Below, one piece after another: positions 1 to 7,013 of a stretch of DNA of 30,780 nucleotides (position 1 is its first letter; each line of letters begins with the position of its first letter). Both the position numbers and the translations under genes were made by a program. The stretch covers positions 1-30,780 of the forward strand of contig JBBSCO010000034.1 of NCBI GenBank assembly GCA_038250235.1, given 5' to 3'. The DNA is from JAAUTS01 sp038250235 (GTDB taxonomy: Bacteria > Verrucomicrobiota > Verrucomicrobiia > Methylacidiphilales > JAAUTS01). The notes beneath the pieces were generated by a model, which worked only from the letters and a program-made list of their open reading frames with translations, was not told the DNA's origin and ran no database searches.

Positions 1-441
1 CCCTTGGCCGGAGGAGAAATTCCATACAAGCAGAATCCCTTGCCTAGCGACCAACTCTCTTGGACCCAGCAGTTGGAAGATTATTTGGGCAAAGACAAGA
101 GCATCTATAAAAATCCCAAGGTGAAAACCCGGGATTATGGCTATTTTATTGGCAGTAAAGCAGCGATGGCGGAATCAGGTGGTTTTGCCGCCGTCAATCG
201 GCTCCGAGTCGCCCAGCCCACTAGGCATATTCTGGGCGGAGAATGTCTTTATTGGCAGGCCATAGATACAGACAGCGACCCCGATGACTATACTCAGCAT
301 CCTTCTTTTGAAAGGGTCGACGGGACGGTTCAATCCCAAAAAACACAGGTTCTTTTTGTGGATGGGCATGTGGAGACGCTGGATCGATTTGACCGAAACC
401 AGGTTACGACCCGTTATGAGGGCGTCGGGCAGGATTATTAA
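1..441 (+). CDS. Pseudopilin-like protein, C-terminal part (5' end outside window)
   Basis: The reading frame is open at the left edge and ends with TAA, giving about 146 visible residues. No start codon can be assigned. The C-terminus has the stretch QVLFVDGHVETL, matching the H-x-DGH-type tail common in type II secretion/prepilin-like proteins with an N-terminal cleavage/methylation motif, a family greatly expanded in Verrucomicrobia, Planctomycetes and Lentisphaerae. The N-terminal hydrophobic helix and prepilin peptidase site that would prove this lie upstream of the window. The visible part is soluble, rich in Asp, Gln and Tyr, and has no membrane segment. The next gene, rpmH, starts 66 bases downstream and is a housekeeping gene, so no functional link is implied. 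The family call is moderately sure; the role (surface pseudopilus subunit or secretion substrate) is inference. Confidence 0.6.
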   Translation, partial: PLAGGEIPYKQNPLPSDQLSWTQQLEDYLGKDKSIYKNPKVKTRDYGYFIGSKAAMAESGGFAAVNRLRVAQPTRHILGGECLYWQAIDTDSDPDDYTQHPSFERVDGTVQSQKTQVLFVDGHVETLDRFDRNQVTTRYEGVGQDY

Positions 442-446
442 GCCAG

Positions 447-475
447 TTGACACGACTGGTGAAACCGATAATCTT
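447..475 (+). promoter_or_regulatory. Candidate promoter for rpmH operon
   Basis: A perfect TTGACA lies at 447-452, just after the upstream stop codon. A weak -10 (TAATCT, 469-474) follows at 16 bases, and a better GATAAT (467-472) sits at only 14 bases. The TTGACA also falls in the loop of a short inverted repeat (CCAGT/ACTGG, 443-459). Position fits a promoter for the rpmH block but the -10 is poor. Confidence 0.3.
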
Positions 476-507
476 CTCCTCCTATCTAACCTAGAAAGAC
501 CTGATTT

Positions 508-681
508 ATGAACCCGACCTACCAACCTTCCCAACGCACCCGTAAACGGAAATTCGGCTTTTTGTCCAGAACACGGACCAAGAATGGCCGTGCCCTTCTG
601 GCCCGTCGCCGTGCCAAAGGCCGCAAACGTCTCACCCCCAAGGGAACGGACCGCAAGTTTGCCCGTCACACCCAAGCCTGA
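508..681 (+). CDS. rpmH: 50S ribosomal protein L34
   Basis: This 57-residue very basic protein is L34, which packs against 23S rRNA in the large subunit. The sequence begins MNPTYQPSQRTRKRKFGF and continues with TKNGRALLARRRAKGRKRL, the full family signature (TYQPS, RKR..GF, GR..L..RR.KGR). It has a C-terminal extension of about 10 residues beyond the usual 44-47, ending RKFARHTQA. The start ATG is the only one that gives the conserved N-terminus. It is followed by rnpA, yidD, yidC and jag in the universal bacterial order. The rnpA reading frame overlaps its 3' end, because the C-terminal extension occupies the place where rnpA normally begins. No dnaA gene or DnaA-box cluster is visible upstream. 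Confidence 0.97.
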   Translation: MNPTYQPSQRTRKRKFGFLSRTRTKNGRALLARRRAKGRKRLTPKGTDRKFARHTQA

Positions 682-1036
682 TTGCCGCCTGCCACGCTCC
701 CGCATTCTGCGATCGCGACTGGATTTCCAGCGCATCAAAGCGGAAGGCAAGCGACAGGCAGGTGCTTATCTGGTCTGCAATTACATGATCCGGCCTGGAG
801 AAACCCGCATGGCTGGATTTATAGTGCCCAAAGCCTGCGGCAATGCCGTGGTTCGCAACAGGATCAAGCGCCGTCTGCGGGAGCTTTATCGTCACTGTCA
901 ACATCAGCTTCCCGAACATCTACAAAGTGTCTGGATCGCCCGTAAATCCTGCTCTGAGGTAGAACCAGATCTCTTCCGGCAGGATTTCAACCGCATACTT
1001 GAGAAGGCTGGTTTGCTCAAGGGAAAAGCCTCCTAG
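659..1036 (+). CDS. rnpA: Ribonuclease P protein component
   Basis: This is the protein subunit of RNase P, which helps the catalytic RNA bind and cleave tRNA precursors. The family signature VVRNRIKRRLRE (about residues 64-75 from the start used here) is the RNR motif that contacts the RNA. Upstream are the expected LPRS..LRSRLDFQRI and later IARKSC. Start choice is uncertain. TTG at 659 has AGGGAA 12 bases upstream, gives 125 residues and overlaps rpmH by 23 bases. The in-frame ATG at 584 would give 150 residues and a 98-base overlap, with an unconserved N-terminus. A CTG at 689 would lie just after rpmH. The region between rpmH and LPRSR contains no ATG in this frame, so some overlap or a non-ATG start is unavoidable. 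Confidence 0.9.
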   Translation: MPVTPKPDCRLPRSRILRSRLDFQRIKAEGKRQAGAYLVCNYMIRPGETRMAGFIVPKACGNAVVRNRIKRRLRELYRHCQHQLPEHLQSVWIARKSCSEVEPDLFRQDFNRILEKAGLLKGKAS

Positions 1037-1041
1037 CCGCT

Positions 1042-1353
1042 ATGATCCGCTCCGCCGCCATTGCCATGATCAAGGGGTATCAGACCTGGCTCTCCCCGCT
1101 GAAAATATTTTTCGGGGTGAGCGGTGGAAGTTGCCGGTTCACTCCGACCTGCTCGGAATATGCCATTGGGGCGATCCACAGCCACGGGGTCTTCAAGGGA
1201 TTCTTTTTGGGTATTTATAGAATTATGCGTTGCCAGCCTTGGGGAGGGCAGGGCTATGATCCCGTGCCCCCGGCCAGCCCCAAAAAACAAGGAACGGAAC
1301 GGGTTTGTGGCTGTGGCTCAGCCTCCCAACATTTGGAACAGTTTCATGGATAA
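1042..1353 (+). CDS. yidD: Membrane protein insertion efficiency factor YidD
   Basis: The 103-residue product is a YidD family protein, a small inner-membrane-associated factor that assists YidC-dependent insertion. The core is clear: KGYQTWLSPL, then CRFTPTCSEYA with two conserved Cys, then HGVFKG, R..RC.PWG.QGYDPVP. The N-terminal amphipathic helix (MIRSAAIAMIKGYQTWLSP) is present. The tail after DPVPP is about 28 residues and Cys/Gly rich (CGCGSAS), longer than in many homologues and not recognised. It starts 5 bases after the rnpA stop and ends inside yidC: the last codons share ATGGATAA with the yidC start, an 8-base overlap that suggests translational coupling. Confidence 0.95.
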   Translation: MIRSAAIAMIKGYQTWLSPLKIFFGVSGGSCRFTPTCSEYAIGAIHSHGVFKGFFLGIYRIMRCQPWGGQGYDPVPPASPKKQGTERVCGCGSASQHLEQFHG

Positions 1354-3157
1354 GAAAAATTGGATCGTTATTGCCGCCAGTCTGGCCCTGATCTTCGCCT
1401 ATCCCGCGATTATCAATCACTTTTACCCGCCGCCAACCTTCACTCCCCAACAACTGGCGGAGCGGCAGAAAGCCAAAGAAGCGGCCCAGGCGCCGTCGAT
1501 TGCTGCTAACCCGGCCGTGCCGGGGGCCACGCCCTCCAACCCGTTGCAGCAACCGGTCATCCAGCAGCACGAGATCCCGGACAGTCGGCAACTTGAACCT
1601 GGACTTCCGGATGAGCGGGTTGCCACCCTGGAAAATGAGTTCATCAAGGTTGAATTCACCACCCATGGAGGAGGGATCAAGCGTGTTTCCCTCCGCAAGC
1701 ACAAAGCCGTGGGTGAGGATGAGGTGCTTTTGAACAATGGCGGGCCGATGCCGATTCTTAATCTCCGCGGCTGGACCGGGGCTTCTGGCATTGTAGGTTA
1801 CAAACTCGAATCCCAAACGGCTGATTCCGTCACCATGATTCGTGCCCTCTCGCCGACCATGACCCTGCAAAGAACCTACACCTTGATTGCGGATTACCAG
1901 ATTGAATTGGCCCAGACGGTCATCAACAAGGGAAGCCAGCAGGAAGTTCTGGGGCCGTATGTGTTGGATCTGGGCAGTGCCACTCCCATTTATTCGCAAG
2001 CCGCAGAGCGTTTGATGATCGGGTTGTCATGGCAAGACGAGACCGGTTCCTACCGTCCCCACAAGCTGCATGAATTCGATCCCGCAGTGATTCCTCTTGT
2101 GGGCGCCCAGCTTTGGGCGGGTAAAAACGTCATCGAATCGAAACCGGAAGAAAAAATTTCCTGGGCGGCGTTGAAAAGCCAATTCTTTGTACTCTTGGTT
2201 AATCCCGTAGATTTCCCGGCAGAAAAAGTGGAAGGTGTGCGCATGCTTTTCCCGGAGCTGCGCGACAAGAACCAACCAGTCCCGGATGGCATCGTGGCCA
2301 GCATGACCCTATCCGGGATTCAGGTGGATGCGGGCAGCTCCTATACCCAGAAATTTGATGTCTATGCCGGGCCCCGCGAAAACAGCCGTCTGAGGGAATT
2401 GAGCGAAAATCGGGCCGAGGTGATGGAGTTTGGCATGTTCGGAATGGTCAGCCGTCTGCTGCTCTGGACCATGAACCACATTCATGACGTCGTGCAGAGT
2501 TATGGCTGGGCCATTGTCATCCTGACAGCCATCTTGAAGGCGATTCTCTGGTATCCGCAGGGCATGGCCAATGCGAGCATGAAGCGCATGGCGGCTGTGG
2601 CGCCTGTGATCAAGGAAATCCAGGAGAAATACAAGGAAAAGCCGGAGAAGCTCAACACGGAGATGATCAGTGTTTACAAGGATTATGGGGTCAATCCTGT
2701 TGGCGGCTGCTTCCCCATCCTCCTCCAGTTCCCAATTTTCCTGGGGTTCTATTCCATGCTACAGACGGCCATCGAGCTGCGGCATCAATCCTTTCTCTGG
2801 ATTCATGACCTGTCCCAGGCGGATACAATTTTCACCCTGCCGCTCTTCGGTTATGATTTCCCGGTCAATCCCATGCCCCTGATCATGGCTGCCACGATGT
2901 ATTGGAGTATGCACGTCACTCCCCAGCCGGCCGGGGTGAACAATCCCATGCTGAAGATCATGAAGTTCATGCCCCTGATGTTCCTGGCCTTCTGTTATAA
3001 CTTCTCTGCGGCCCTCTCCCTGTATTGGACGGTTCAGAACTTGCTCTCCATTGTCCAGTTGTACTACAACATCCATTTTCAGAAGGACCTGTCTTTGGAG
3101 GAAATGAAAGCCCAGGTTGCAGCCAAGAAAAAAGCGGCGAAGAAAAAGAAACTGTAA
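1346..3157 (+). CDS. yidC: Membrane protein insertase YidC
   Basis: YidC inserts and folds inner-membrane proteins, alone or with SecYEG. The 603-residue length and layout match the Gram-negative long form: an N-terminal membrane helix (WIVIAASLALIFAYPAI, residues 5-21), a Pro/Gln-rich linker, a large periplasmic beta domain (about 80-350), then the conserved membrane core with YGWAIVILTAILKAILWYP, a charged cytoplasmic hairpin (KEIQEKYKEKPEKLN), PVGGCFPILLQFPIFLGFY and WTVQNLLSIVQ. The C-terminus is Lys-rich (KKKAAKKKKL), a ribosome-contact feature of many YidC proteins. The ATG at 1346 is chosen because it directly precedes the membrane helix; the frame is open further upstream through yidD but that part is the shadow of yidD. 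The preceding gene overlaps by 8 bases and jag follows after 21 bases. Confidence 0.97.
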   Translation: MDKKNWIVIAASLALIFAYPAIINHFYPPPTFTPQQLAERQKAKEAAQAPSIAANPAVPGATPSNPLQQPVIQQHEIPDSRQLEPGLPDERVATLENEFIKVEFTTHGGGIKRVSLRKHKAVGEDEVLLNNGGPMPILNLRGWTGASGIVGYKLESQTADSVTMIRALSPTMTLQRTYTLIADYQIELAQTVINKGSQQEVLGPYVLDLGSATPIYSQAAERLMIGLSWQDETGSYRPHKLHEFDPAVIPLVGAQLWAGKNVIESKPEEKISWAALKSQFFVLLVNPVDFPAEKVEGVRMLFPELRDKNQPVPDGIVASMTLSGIQVDAGSSYTQKFDVYAGPRENSRLRELSENRAEVMEFGMFGMVSRLLLWTMNHIHDVVQSYGWAIVILTAILKAILWYPQGMANASMKRMAAVAPVIKEIQEKYKEKPEKLNTEMISVYKDYGVNPVGGCFPILLQFPIFLGFYSMLQTAIELRHQSFLWIHDLSQADTIFTLPLFGYDFPVNPMPLIMAATMYWSMHVTPQPAGVNNPMLKIMKFMPLMFLAFCYNFSAALSLYWTVQNLLSIVQLYYNIHFQKDLSLEEMKAQVAAKKKAAKKKKL

Positions 3158-3178
3158 GCAAAGGCGCGGAAACACGTT

Positions 3179-3634
3179 ATGACATCACGCATTTCAGCCA
3201 AAGAAACACTGGAGTTGCTCCTCGGGCATCTCGGCCAGGTTTTTGAAATCCGTGAGGAACAGCGTCCCATGGGGCCCACTCTTCATGTCCTGACCCGTGA
3301 GCCTGGCCGTCTGGTTGGGCGTAATGGCAAGACATTGGATGATCTGCAATATTTGTTGAACCGTATCATTCACCAGGGGGAGGATGAAGATACCGCCCGG
3401 ATTCTTGTGGATGTGGAAAATTACCGCTTACAGGAATTTGACGGAATGATGAAGGGGGTTGATGAAACAGCACGGCAGGTGTTGGAAAGCGGAGAAGAGG
3501 CAGAATTACCTCCTATGAACTCCTTTGAGCGGCGTCTCGTACACAACCATTTCAAGGATCACCCCGGTATCCAGAGCGTGAGTCCCAAGTCGGATGAACG
3601 GATCAAAAGCATCATCCTGCGCAAGCGGGGTTGA
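3179..3634 (+). CDS. jag: Jag/KhpB-like RNA-binding protein (KH and R3H domains)
   Basis: The 151-residue protein is the RNA-binding part of Jag (SpoIIIJ-associated protein, KhpB). A KH-like domain has the loop GRLVGRNGKTLDDLQYLLNR (residues 42-61), and an R3H domain near the C-terminus has ERRLVHNHFKDHPGIQSVS with the Arg and His of the signature. The N-terminal Jag_N domain found in many Firmicute proteins is absent, as in other short forms. Such proteins bind RNA and act on translation or cell envelope assembly; the exact target here is unknown. Position right after yidC is the classical one. In many genomes mnmE and rsmG follow, but here the strand switches after a 129-base gap, so the block ends with this gene. 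Confidence 0.92.
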   Translation: MTSRISAKETLELLLGHLGQVFEIREEQRPMGPTLHVLTREPGRLVGRNGKTLDDLQYLLNRIIHQGEDEDTARILVDVENYRLQEFDGMMKGVDETARQVLESGEEAELPPMNSFERRLVHNHFKDHPGIQSVSPKSDERIKSIILRKRG

Positions 3635-3654
3635 GTGAAGGTCGGGCGTTTTGA

Positions 3655-3670
3655 ACGCAAAGACGCAAAG
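3655..3670 (+). repeat. Two tandem ACGCAAAG octamers after jag
   Basis: ACGCAAAG occurs twice back to back in the convergent gap after jag, followed by TCCACAAAATAAATA. Repeats of this type are often seen after genes in environmental bacterial genomes, from memory and without a search. The rest of the gap (3635-3763) holds only a weak 5-base-pair hairpin (GTGTT/AACAC, 3695-3709) and no clear terminator. Confidence 0.4.
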
Positions 3671-3763
3671 TCCACAAAATAAATACGTCAGGAGGTGTTC
3701 TCAAAACACAAATCCGATATTGTTTCTGTGGGCTGCTCCTCTAACAAGAAGAATGTTCCGGGA

Positions 3764-5149
3764 TCAGGTATAATGGAATTGGGCGGTTGCTTTGCACTTG
3801 GCCGAGGAGGTCACGCGAACCCAATGCGCACTGAAGCCGTCAGGGAAGACATGGGGCACATATCCCTTCGCCGGAACTTTGATTGTGATATAGGTTTTCC
3901 AGGCACCGTGGCCCAGGAAATCCACTTCCACTTTGAAGCTGACGGGTTTGTTGGAGTCGTGGTTGAGGTGCAGTACTTTTTTGTCGAACCCGGTCATCAG
4001 ATACGGATCGGATGGCTCCTTGGCTTTGACTGTATCTTCCCACCAGGGGCCGCCCCAGCCTTTGGGTTTGCCGAGTTTCCAGAGATCGTCGGTTTTTCCG
4101 AACCAGAGTCCGGACTGGGGTTCGGCACATTGCAGGTTGCCTCCGCTTTCGTGGCTGGCGTTGTCGGCACCCAAGACTAGCATCCCTTTCCAAGAACAGA
4201 AATCTCCATGCACCCAAAGATGGGTCGAGATGGGACGGATACCCCAGACGCGGCCTCCATAGGCCCAGGGCGAGAGTTCGTAGAACATACCGTGGTGATC
4301 CATCAGGAGGCGTTCGTGTTCGGTCGAGCGGATACGGGGCCATTCCGTCTGCCATTTGTGGTCGAAGCAGTGGGAGGCCTTGGGCAGGCGGTAGGTGGTC
4401 CATTTTTGATCCGTGGTGGTGAAGACCTTCAGGATGGCTGATGCCCTGTCCCAGCCGTTGGCGAAGATGGTCTTGCCATAAACACCCAGCCCGCCGAGTC
4501 CGACGAAGGGTTTGTTTTCGAGGATGGTCCATTTTTTGCCGTCGTATTCGGCCAGAGTGCCTTCCCGTTTTTTGCCGAGGAATTCGGGTTCGCTGTAGTC
4601 GTTGTTGACCACAACCAAGCGGCCACCTTCGGTATAGCAATCCTTGAAGTGGCAACTGCCTTCGCCCGGAGTCTGGAGTTCTTTGGTGAGGTCAAAGATG
4701 AGTTTGGTTTTCAACGTATGGACGTTGAGCTCGAGCAGTTCGCCTTCCATGCCGAGCATATAGACGAGGTTGTCAGGATCAGTGAGATGGCAGGCGGTGC
4801 CGCAGAGGCGGATTTCCGTCAGGGCGGGGACGGTGCGGACCTTGTGGTTCGCGTCGATTAGATGGGGGCCGATAATCAATTGGCTGGAAGAGTGATGGAT
4901 AAAGCGGTTGGCATAGGTTCCGCTGACTCCGGCAGGATGGACGATCATTTTGAAATCTTCATCAATGACCCGCAGGCCTGTGCCTGTGCCCGTGCGTTTG
5001 CGGTGTGAGACATAGTTCAGGACATAGAGTTTGCCGTTCCATGGCATGAGACAGCCGATGCCGATTTCGGAACGTGGAGGGCCGAAATCGGCCACCTGGG
5101 CTAAAGAGGGAACAACACCGGAGAAGGACAGGGGGAGATTTGTGCTCAT
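3764..5149 (-). CDS. Conserved hypothetical protein, possible beta-propeller (461 aa)
   Basis: I do not recognise a named family. The 461-residue protein begins MSTNLPLSFSGVVPS and has no signal peptide or membrane helix, so it is probably cytoplasmic. It contains repeated beta-strand/turn patterns with Trp and Gly (for example NGKLYVLNYV, PDNLVYMLGMEGELLELN, YGKTIFANGWDRASAILKV, WKGMLVLGADN), suggesting a propeller fold in the first 350 residues. A C-terminal part (KPVSFKVEVDFLGHG to the end) resembles a beta-sandwich. The stretch LLMDHHGMFYELSPWAYGGR is rich in aromatic and charged residues, as in a ligand pocket. It is divergent from a LacI-type regulator with a shared 114-base intergenic region, so it is probably that regulator's target, perhaps in sugar use or sensing. 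A ribosome site (AGGA, 7 bases upstream) supports the start. Confidence 0.75.
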   Translation of the reverse strand: MSTNLPLSFSGVVPSLAQVADFGPPRSEIGIGCLMPWNGKLYVLNYVSHRKRTGTGTGLRVIDEDFKMIVHPAGVSGTYANRFIHHSSSQLIIGPHLIDANHKVRTVPALTEIRLCGTACHLTDPDNLVYMLGMEGELLELNVHTLKTKLIFDLTKELQTPGEGSCHFKDCYTEGGRLVVVNNDYSEPEFLGKKREGTLAEYDGKKWTILENKPFVGLGGLGVYGKTIFANGWDRASAILKVFTTTDQKWTTYRLPKASHCFDHKWQTEWPRIRSTEHERLLMDHHGMFYELSPWAYGGRVWGIRPISTHLWVHGDFCSWKGMLVLGADNASHESGGNLQCAEPQSGLWFGKTDDLWKLGKPKGWGGPWWEDTVKAKEPSDPYLMTGFDKKVLHLNHDSNKPVSFKVEVDFLGHGAWKTYITIKVPAKGYVPHVFPDGFSAHWVRVTSSAKCKATAQFHYT

Positions 5150-5185
5150 GGAAGCATCCTGCCTATGTTCCGATAACTTGCAAAG

Positions 5186-5216
5186 TTGACAAAAATGTTC
5201 ACAGTAACATTATATT
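5186..5216 (+). promoter_or_regulatory. Divergent promoter region of the LacI-type regulator gene
   Basis: On the + strand TTGACA (5186-5191) is followed at 19 bases by TATATT (5211-5216), a usable promoter for the regulator. On the - strand a perfect TATAAT reads from 5214 to 5209, suitable for the 461-residue protein, though no good -35 is seen for it. Both overlap the palindrome at 5194-5211. Confidence 0.45.
5194..5211. promoter_or_regulatory. Candidate operator palindrome AATGTT-N6-AACATT
   Basis: Perfect 6-base arms flank a 6-base centre (CACAGT). The site lies between -35 and -10 of the + strand promoter and over the -10 of the - strand promoter, a position where bound repressor would block both genes. 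LacI-family operators are 14-20-base palindromes, but they usually have a central CG, which this site lacks. Binding by the adjacent regulator is inference. Confidence 0.45.
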
Positions 5217-5263
5217 TTATCCAGGGAATGGAGAACGGGCTTTGATTCAATAGATCGAAACGA

Positions 5264-6229
5264 ATGAAACGTGTGACCCTTTACGATGTGGCCCGGGAGG
5301 CGGGGGTGAGCCATATGACTGTCTCGCGCGTGGTGCGTGGAGCCAATCTGGTGAAAAGAGCCACCCGTGAAAAGGTGGAGGCAGCAGTCAACAAATTGGA
5401 ATACCAGCCGGATCCGGCCCTGTCCGCGCTGGCCGCCTATCGCACACTCGGAAGTAAGGCCGGCAGCGGACACGGCAGTCAGCTGGTCTTTTTGGATTGT
5501 GACGGAACTCCTTACAGCCAGGTGGTTCTGGGCGGGGTGAAACAGGAGGCGGCACTGTTGGGTTACAGTGTTGGCTCGTTCCGCGTCAAGAGTGACCCTG
5601 GGTCGCAGGCTCAACTGAGCCGAATGCTTTATCATCGTGGCGTCAGAGGATTGTTGTTTGGACCCTCGGATGAGCCGCTTTTTTTTGAAGGTTGGGAATG
5701 GCCAAAGTTTGCCTTTGTTTCCCTGGGTGCCCTGACGCATCAACCACCCATGCATGCCGTGGCCCTGGATTATTTTCATGGAGCCCTGACTGCTTGTGGA
5801 CTGTTGGGGAAACTGGGTTGCCGGAGATTGGCCCTGGTGATTGATCCGCGCCTGGAGGCCAGGACGGCCCACCGATGGAGGGGCGGATATGTGGCGGGAT
5901 TGAAGCCGAAAGAAGCGGTGCGGGTTTATCCCCTGGTGGACTGGACCCCGGCCAAGCTCAGGCGCTGGATTTCGCACGCGTGTGTGGACGGAGTGTTGAC
6001 CATTCACGCTGAAGTGGCGAAAGCTTTGGAAGGCCGTGGGGTGCGTTTGGTTTTCCTGAATGACCAGGCCAGGCATACAGGTGTGCCAGGACTCAATCTG
6101 GATCCCCGTCATATCGGAGCCGAAGGTGTCAGGCTTCTGCACCACAGTCTTCTGCGCAGGGAGTTCGGTTTACCTGCCGAACCCAAGATGGTGGCCTTGC
6201 AGGGAAGCTTTAAAATATTGAAAAATTGA
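5264..6229 (+). CDS. LacI-family transcriptional regulator
   Basis: The N-terminus (KRVTLYDVAREAGVSHMTVS, then RVVRGANLVKRATREKV) is a classical LacI helix-turn-helix followed by the hinge NKLEYQPDPALSALAAYR. The remainder is a periplasmic-binding-protein-like effector domain (for example GSQLVFLDCD, GVRGLLFGP, DYFHGALTACGLLGKLGCRRLALV, LNLDPRHIGAEGVRLLHH), though at 321 residues it is slightly short and divergent in the effector half. The hinge lacks the usual PNxxAR and reads PDPALSALAAYR, a variant I associate with Verrucomicrobia. The regulator probably represses itself and the divergent 461-residue gene from the palindrome in their shared promoter region; the effector is probably a sugar but cannot be read from the sequence. 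There is no strong ribosome site before the ATG. Confidence 0.9.
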   Translation: MKRVTLYDVAREAGVSHMTVSRVVRGANLVKRATREKVEAAVNKLEYQPDPALSALAAYRTLGSKAGSGHGSQLVFLDCDGTPYSQVVLGGVKQEAALLGYSVGSFRVKSDPGSQAQLSRMLYHRGVRGLLFGPSDEPLFFEGWEWPKFAFVSLGALTHQPPMHAVALDYFHGALTACGLLGKLGCRRLALVIDPRLEARTAHRWRGGYVAGLKPKEAVRVYPLVDWTPAKLRRWISHACVDGVLTIHAEVAKALEGRGVRLVFLNDQARHTGVPGLNLDPRHIGAEGVRLLHHSLLRREFGLPAEPKMVALQGSFKILKN

Positions 6230-6333
6230 GATCGTGATTAAAGATGAAGACGAAGAATCTTATGGGAGGTCTGAATGAACCTACAAAAGTGGAATTGTCG
6301 TATCTTAAAGCCATTCAGGACAGGCGCCCGCCC

Positions 6334-6972
6334 TTAAATCCGTGTCAGCATTTCCGCTTTGGGGAAGCGGACTTTTTTCAGCGAAGCATACTTGTCGGTC
6401 AAGGCGCGATAACCGGCGGCGCAGGCCACCACGGTTTTCAGGTTCTTCGAGGAAAGATCCAGGATTTCATCATATTTCGCAGAGTCAATGCCTTCCATCG
6501 GGCAGGTATCGATTCCGATCATGGCGGCGGAGGTCATGAAATTACCCAGTGCGATGTAGGCCTGCCGTGTGGCCCATTCCGCGACATTGATCCCGGGCAG
6601 AAAGCCCAGAATGACTTTTTTCAGACCGTCCAGGCTTTCTTGCGGGACACCCCTGACATCGGAGGTGAGTTTCATGTTACTGGTGACAAATCGTTCATCG
6701 ACGTCCGTCCTGATGACGAAGATGACGTGGTGTGAGCAGTCGGCCACTTGGGCCTGGCCCCAAGAGGCGACTTTCAACTTCTCCCTGACGGCTTCGTCAG
6801 TGACAACGATGAACTTCCAGGGTTGTAGCCCGAAAGAGGAAGGGGTGAGAACCAGAGATTCTTCGAGAGCAAACCAATTAGCGGCGGAGATTTTTTTGGC
6901 TGGATCAAATTGTTTGGTGGCATAGCGCCAATTGAGCTGGTCGAGAAGTTGTTCGCAGGTGATGGGTTTCAT
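6334..6972 (-). CDS. Nitroreductase family NAD(P)H-dependent oxidoreductase
   Basis: The 212-residue protein belongs to the nitroreductase (NfsB/YdgI-like) flavoprotein family, usually FMN-binding homodimers that reduce nitro groups, quinones or other electrophiles. Visible motifs are the N-terminal RYATKQFDPAKKIS (FMN phosphate contacts by the Arg pattern), LTPSSFGLQPWKFIVV (the SSxxxQPW substrate/FMN loop), and late CPMEGID with AAMIGIDT before it. The C-terminus KNLKTVVACAAGYRA ends with the usual GY.R. It is last in a four-gene - strand run after an SDR and an old yellow enzyme, so it is probably co-expressed as part of an electrophile or oxidative stress response. The natural substrate is unknown. 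Confidence 0.92.
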   Translation of the reverse strand: MKPITCEQLLDQLNWRYATKQFDPAKKISAANWFALEESLVLTPSSFGLQPWKFIVVTDEAVREKLKVASWGQAQVADCSHHVIFVIRTDVDERFVTSNMKLTSDVRGVPQESLDGLKKVILGFLPGINVAEWATRQAYIALGNFMTSAAMIGIDTCPMEGIDSAKYDEILDLSSKNLKTVVACAAGYRALTDKYASLKKVRFPKAEMLTRI

Positions 6973-7013
6973 GATGGATTAAGGTTTACCGTTTCCGGTT
7001 TCGAGTTTCCAGT

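Noticed and set aside
441..508. Replication origin next to rpmH
   Set aside because: Although rpmH often lies near oriC, no DnaA-box cluster, dnaA or AT-rich unwinding region is seen here.
175..750. 191-codon - strand frame across rpmH and the pseudopilin end
   Set aside because: It lies opposite to clear genes and its protein has no family features.
1223..1999. 258-codon - strand frame inside yidC
   Set aside because: Antisense shadow of yidC with low-complexity Arg/Gly composition.
3695..3709. GTGTT/AACAC hairpin as terminator after jag
   Set aside because: Only 5 base pairs, AT-rich and without a T run.
3695..4180. 161-codon + strand frame over the end of the 461-residue gene
   Set aside because: Antisense to the longer - strand frame with better codon pattern and ribosome site.
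5210..6145. 311-codon - strand frame opposite the LacI-type gene
   Set aside because: Antisense shadow of a well supported regulator; no domain seen.
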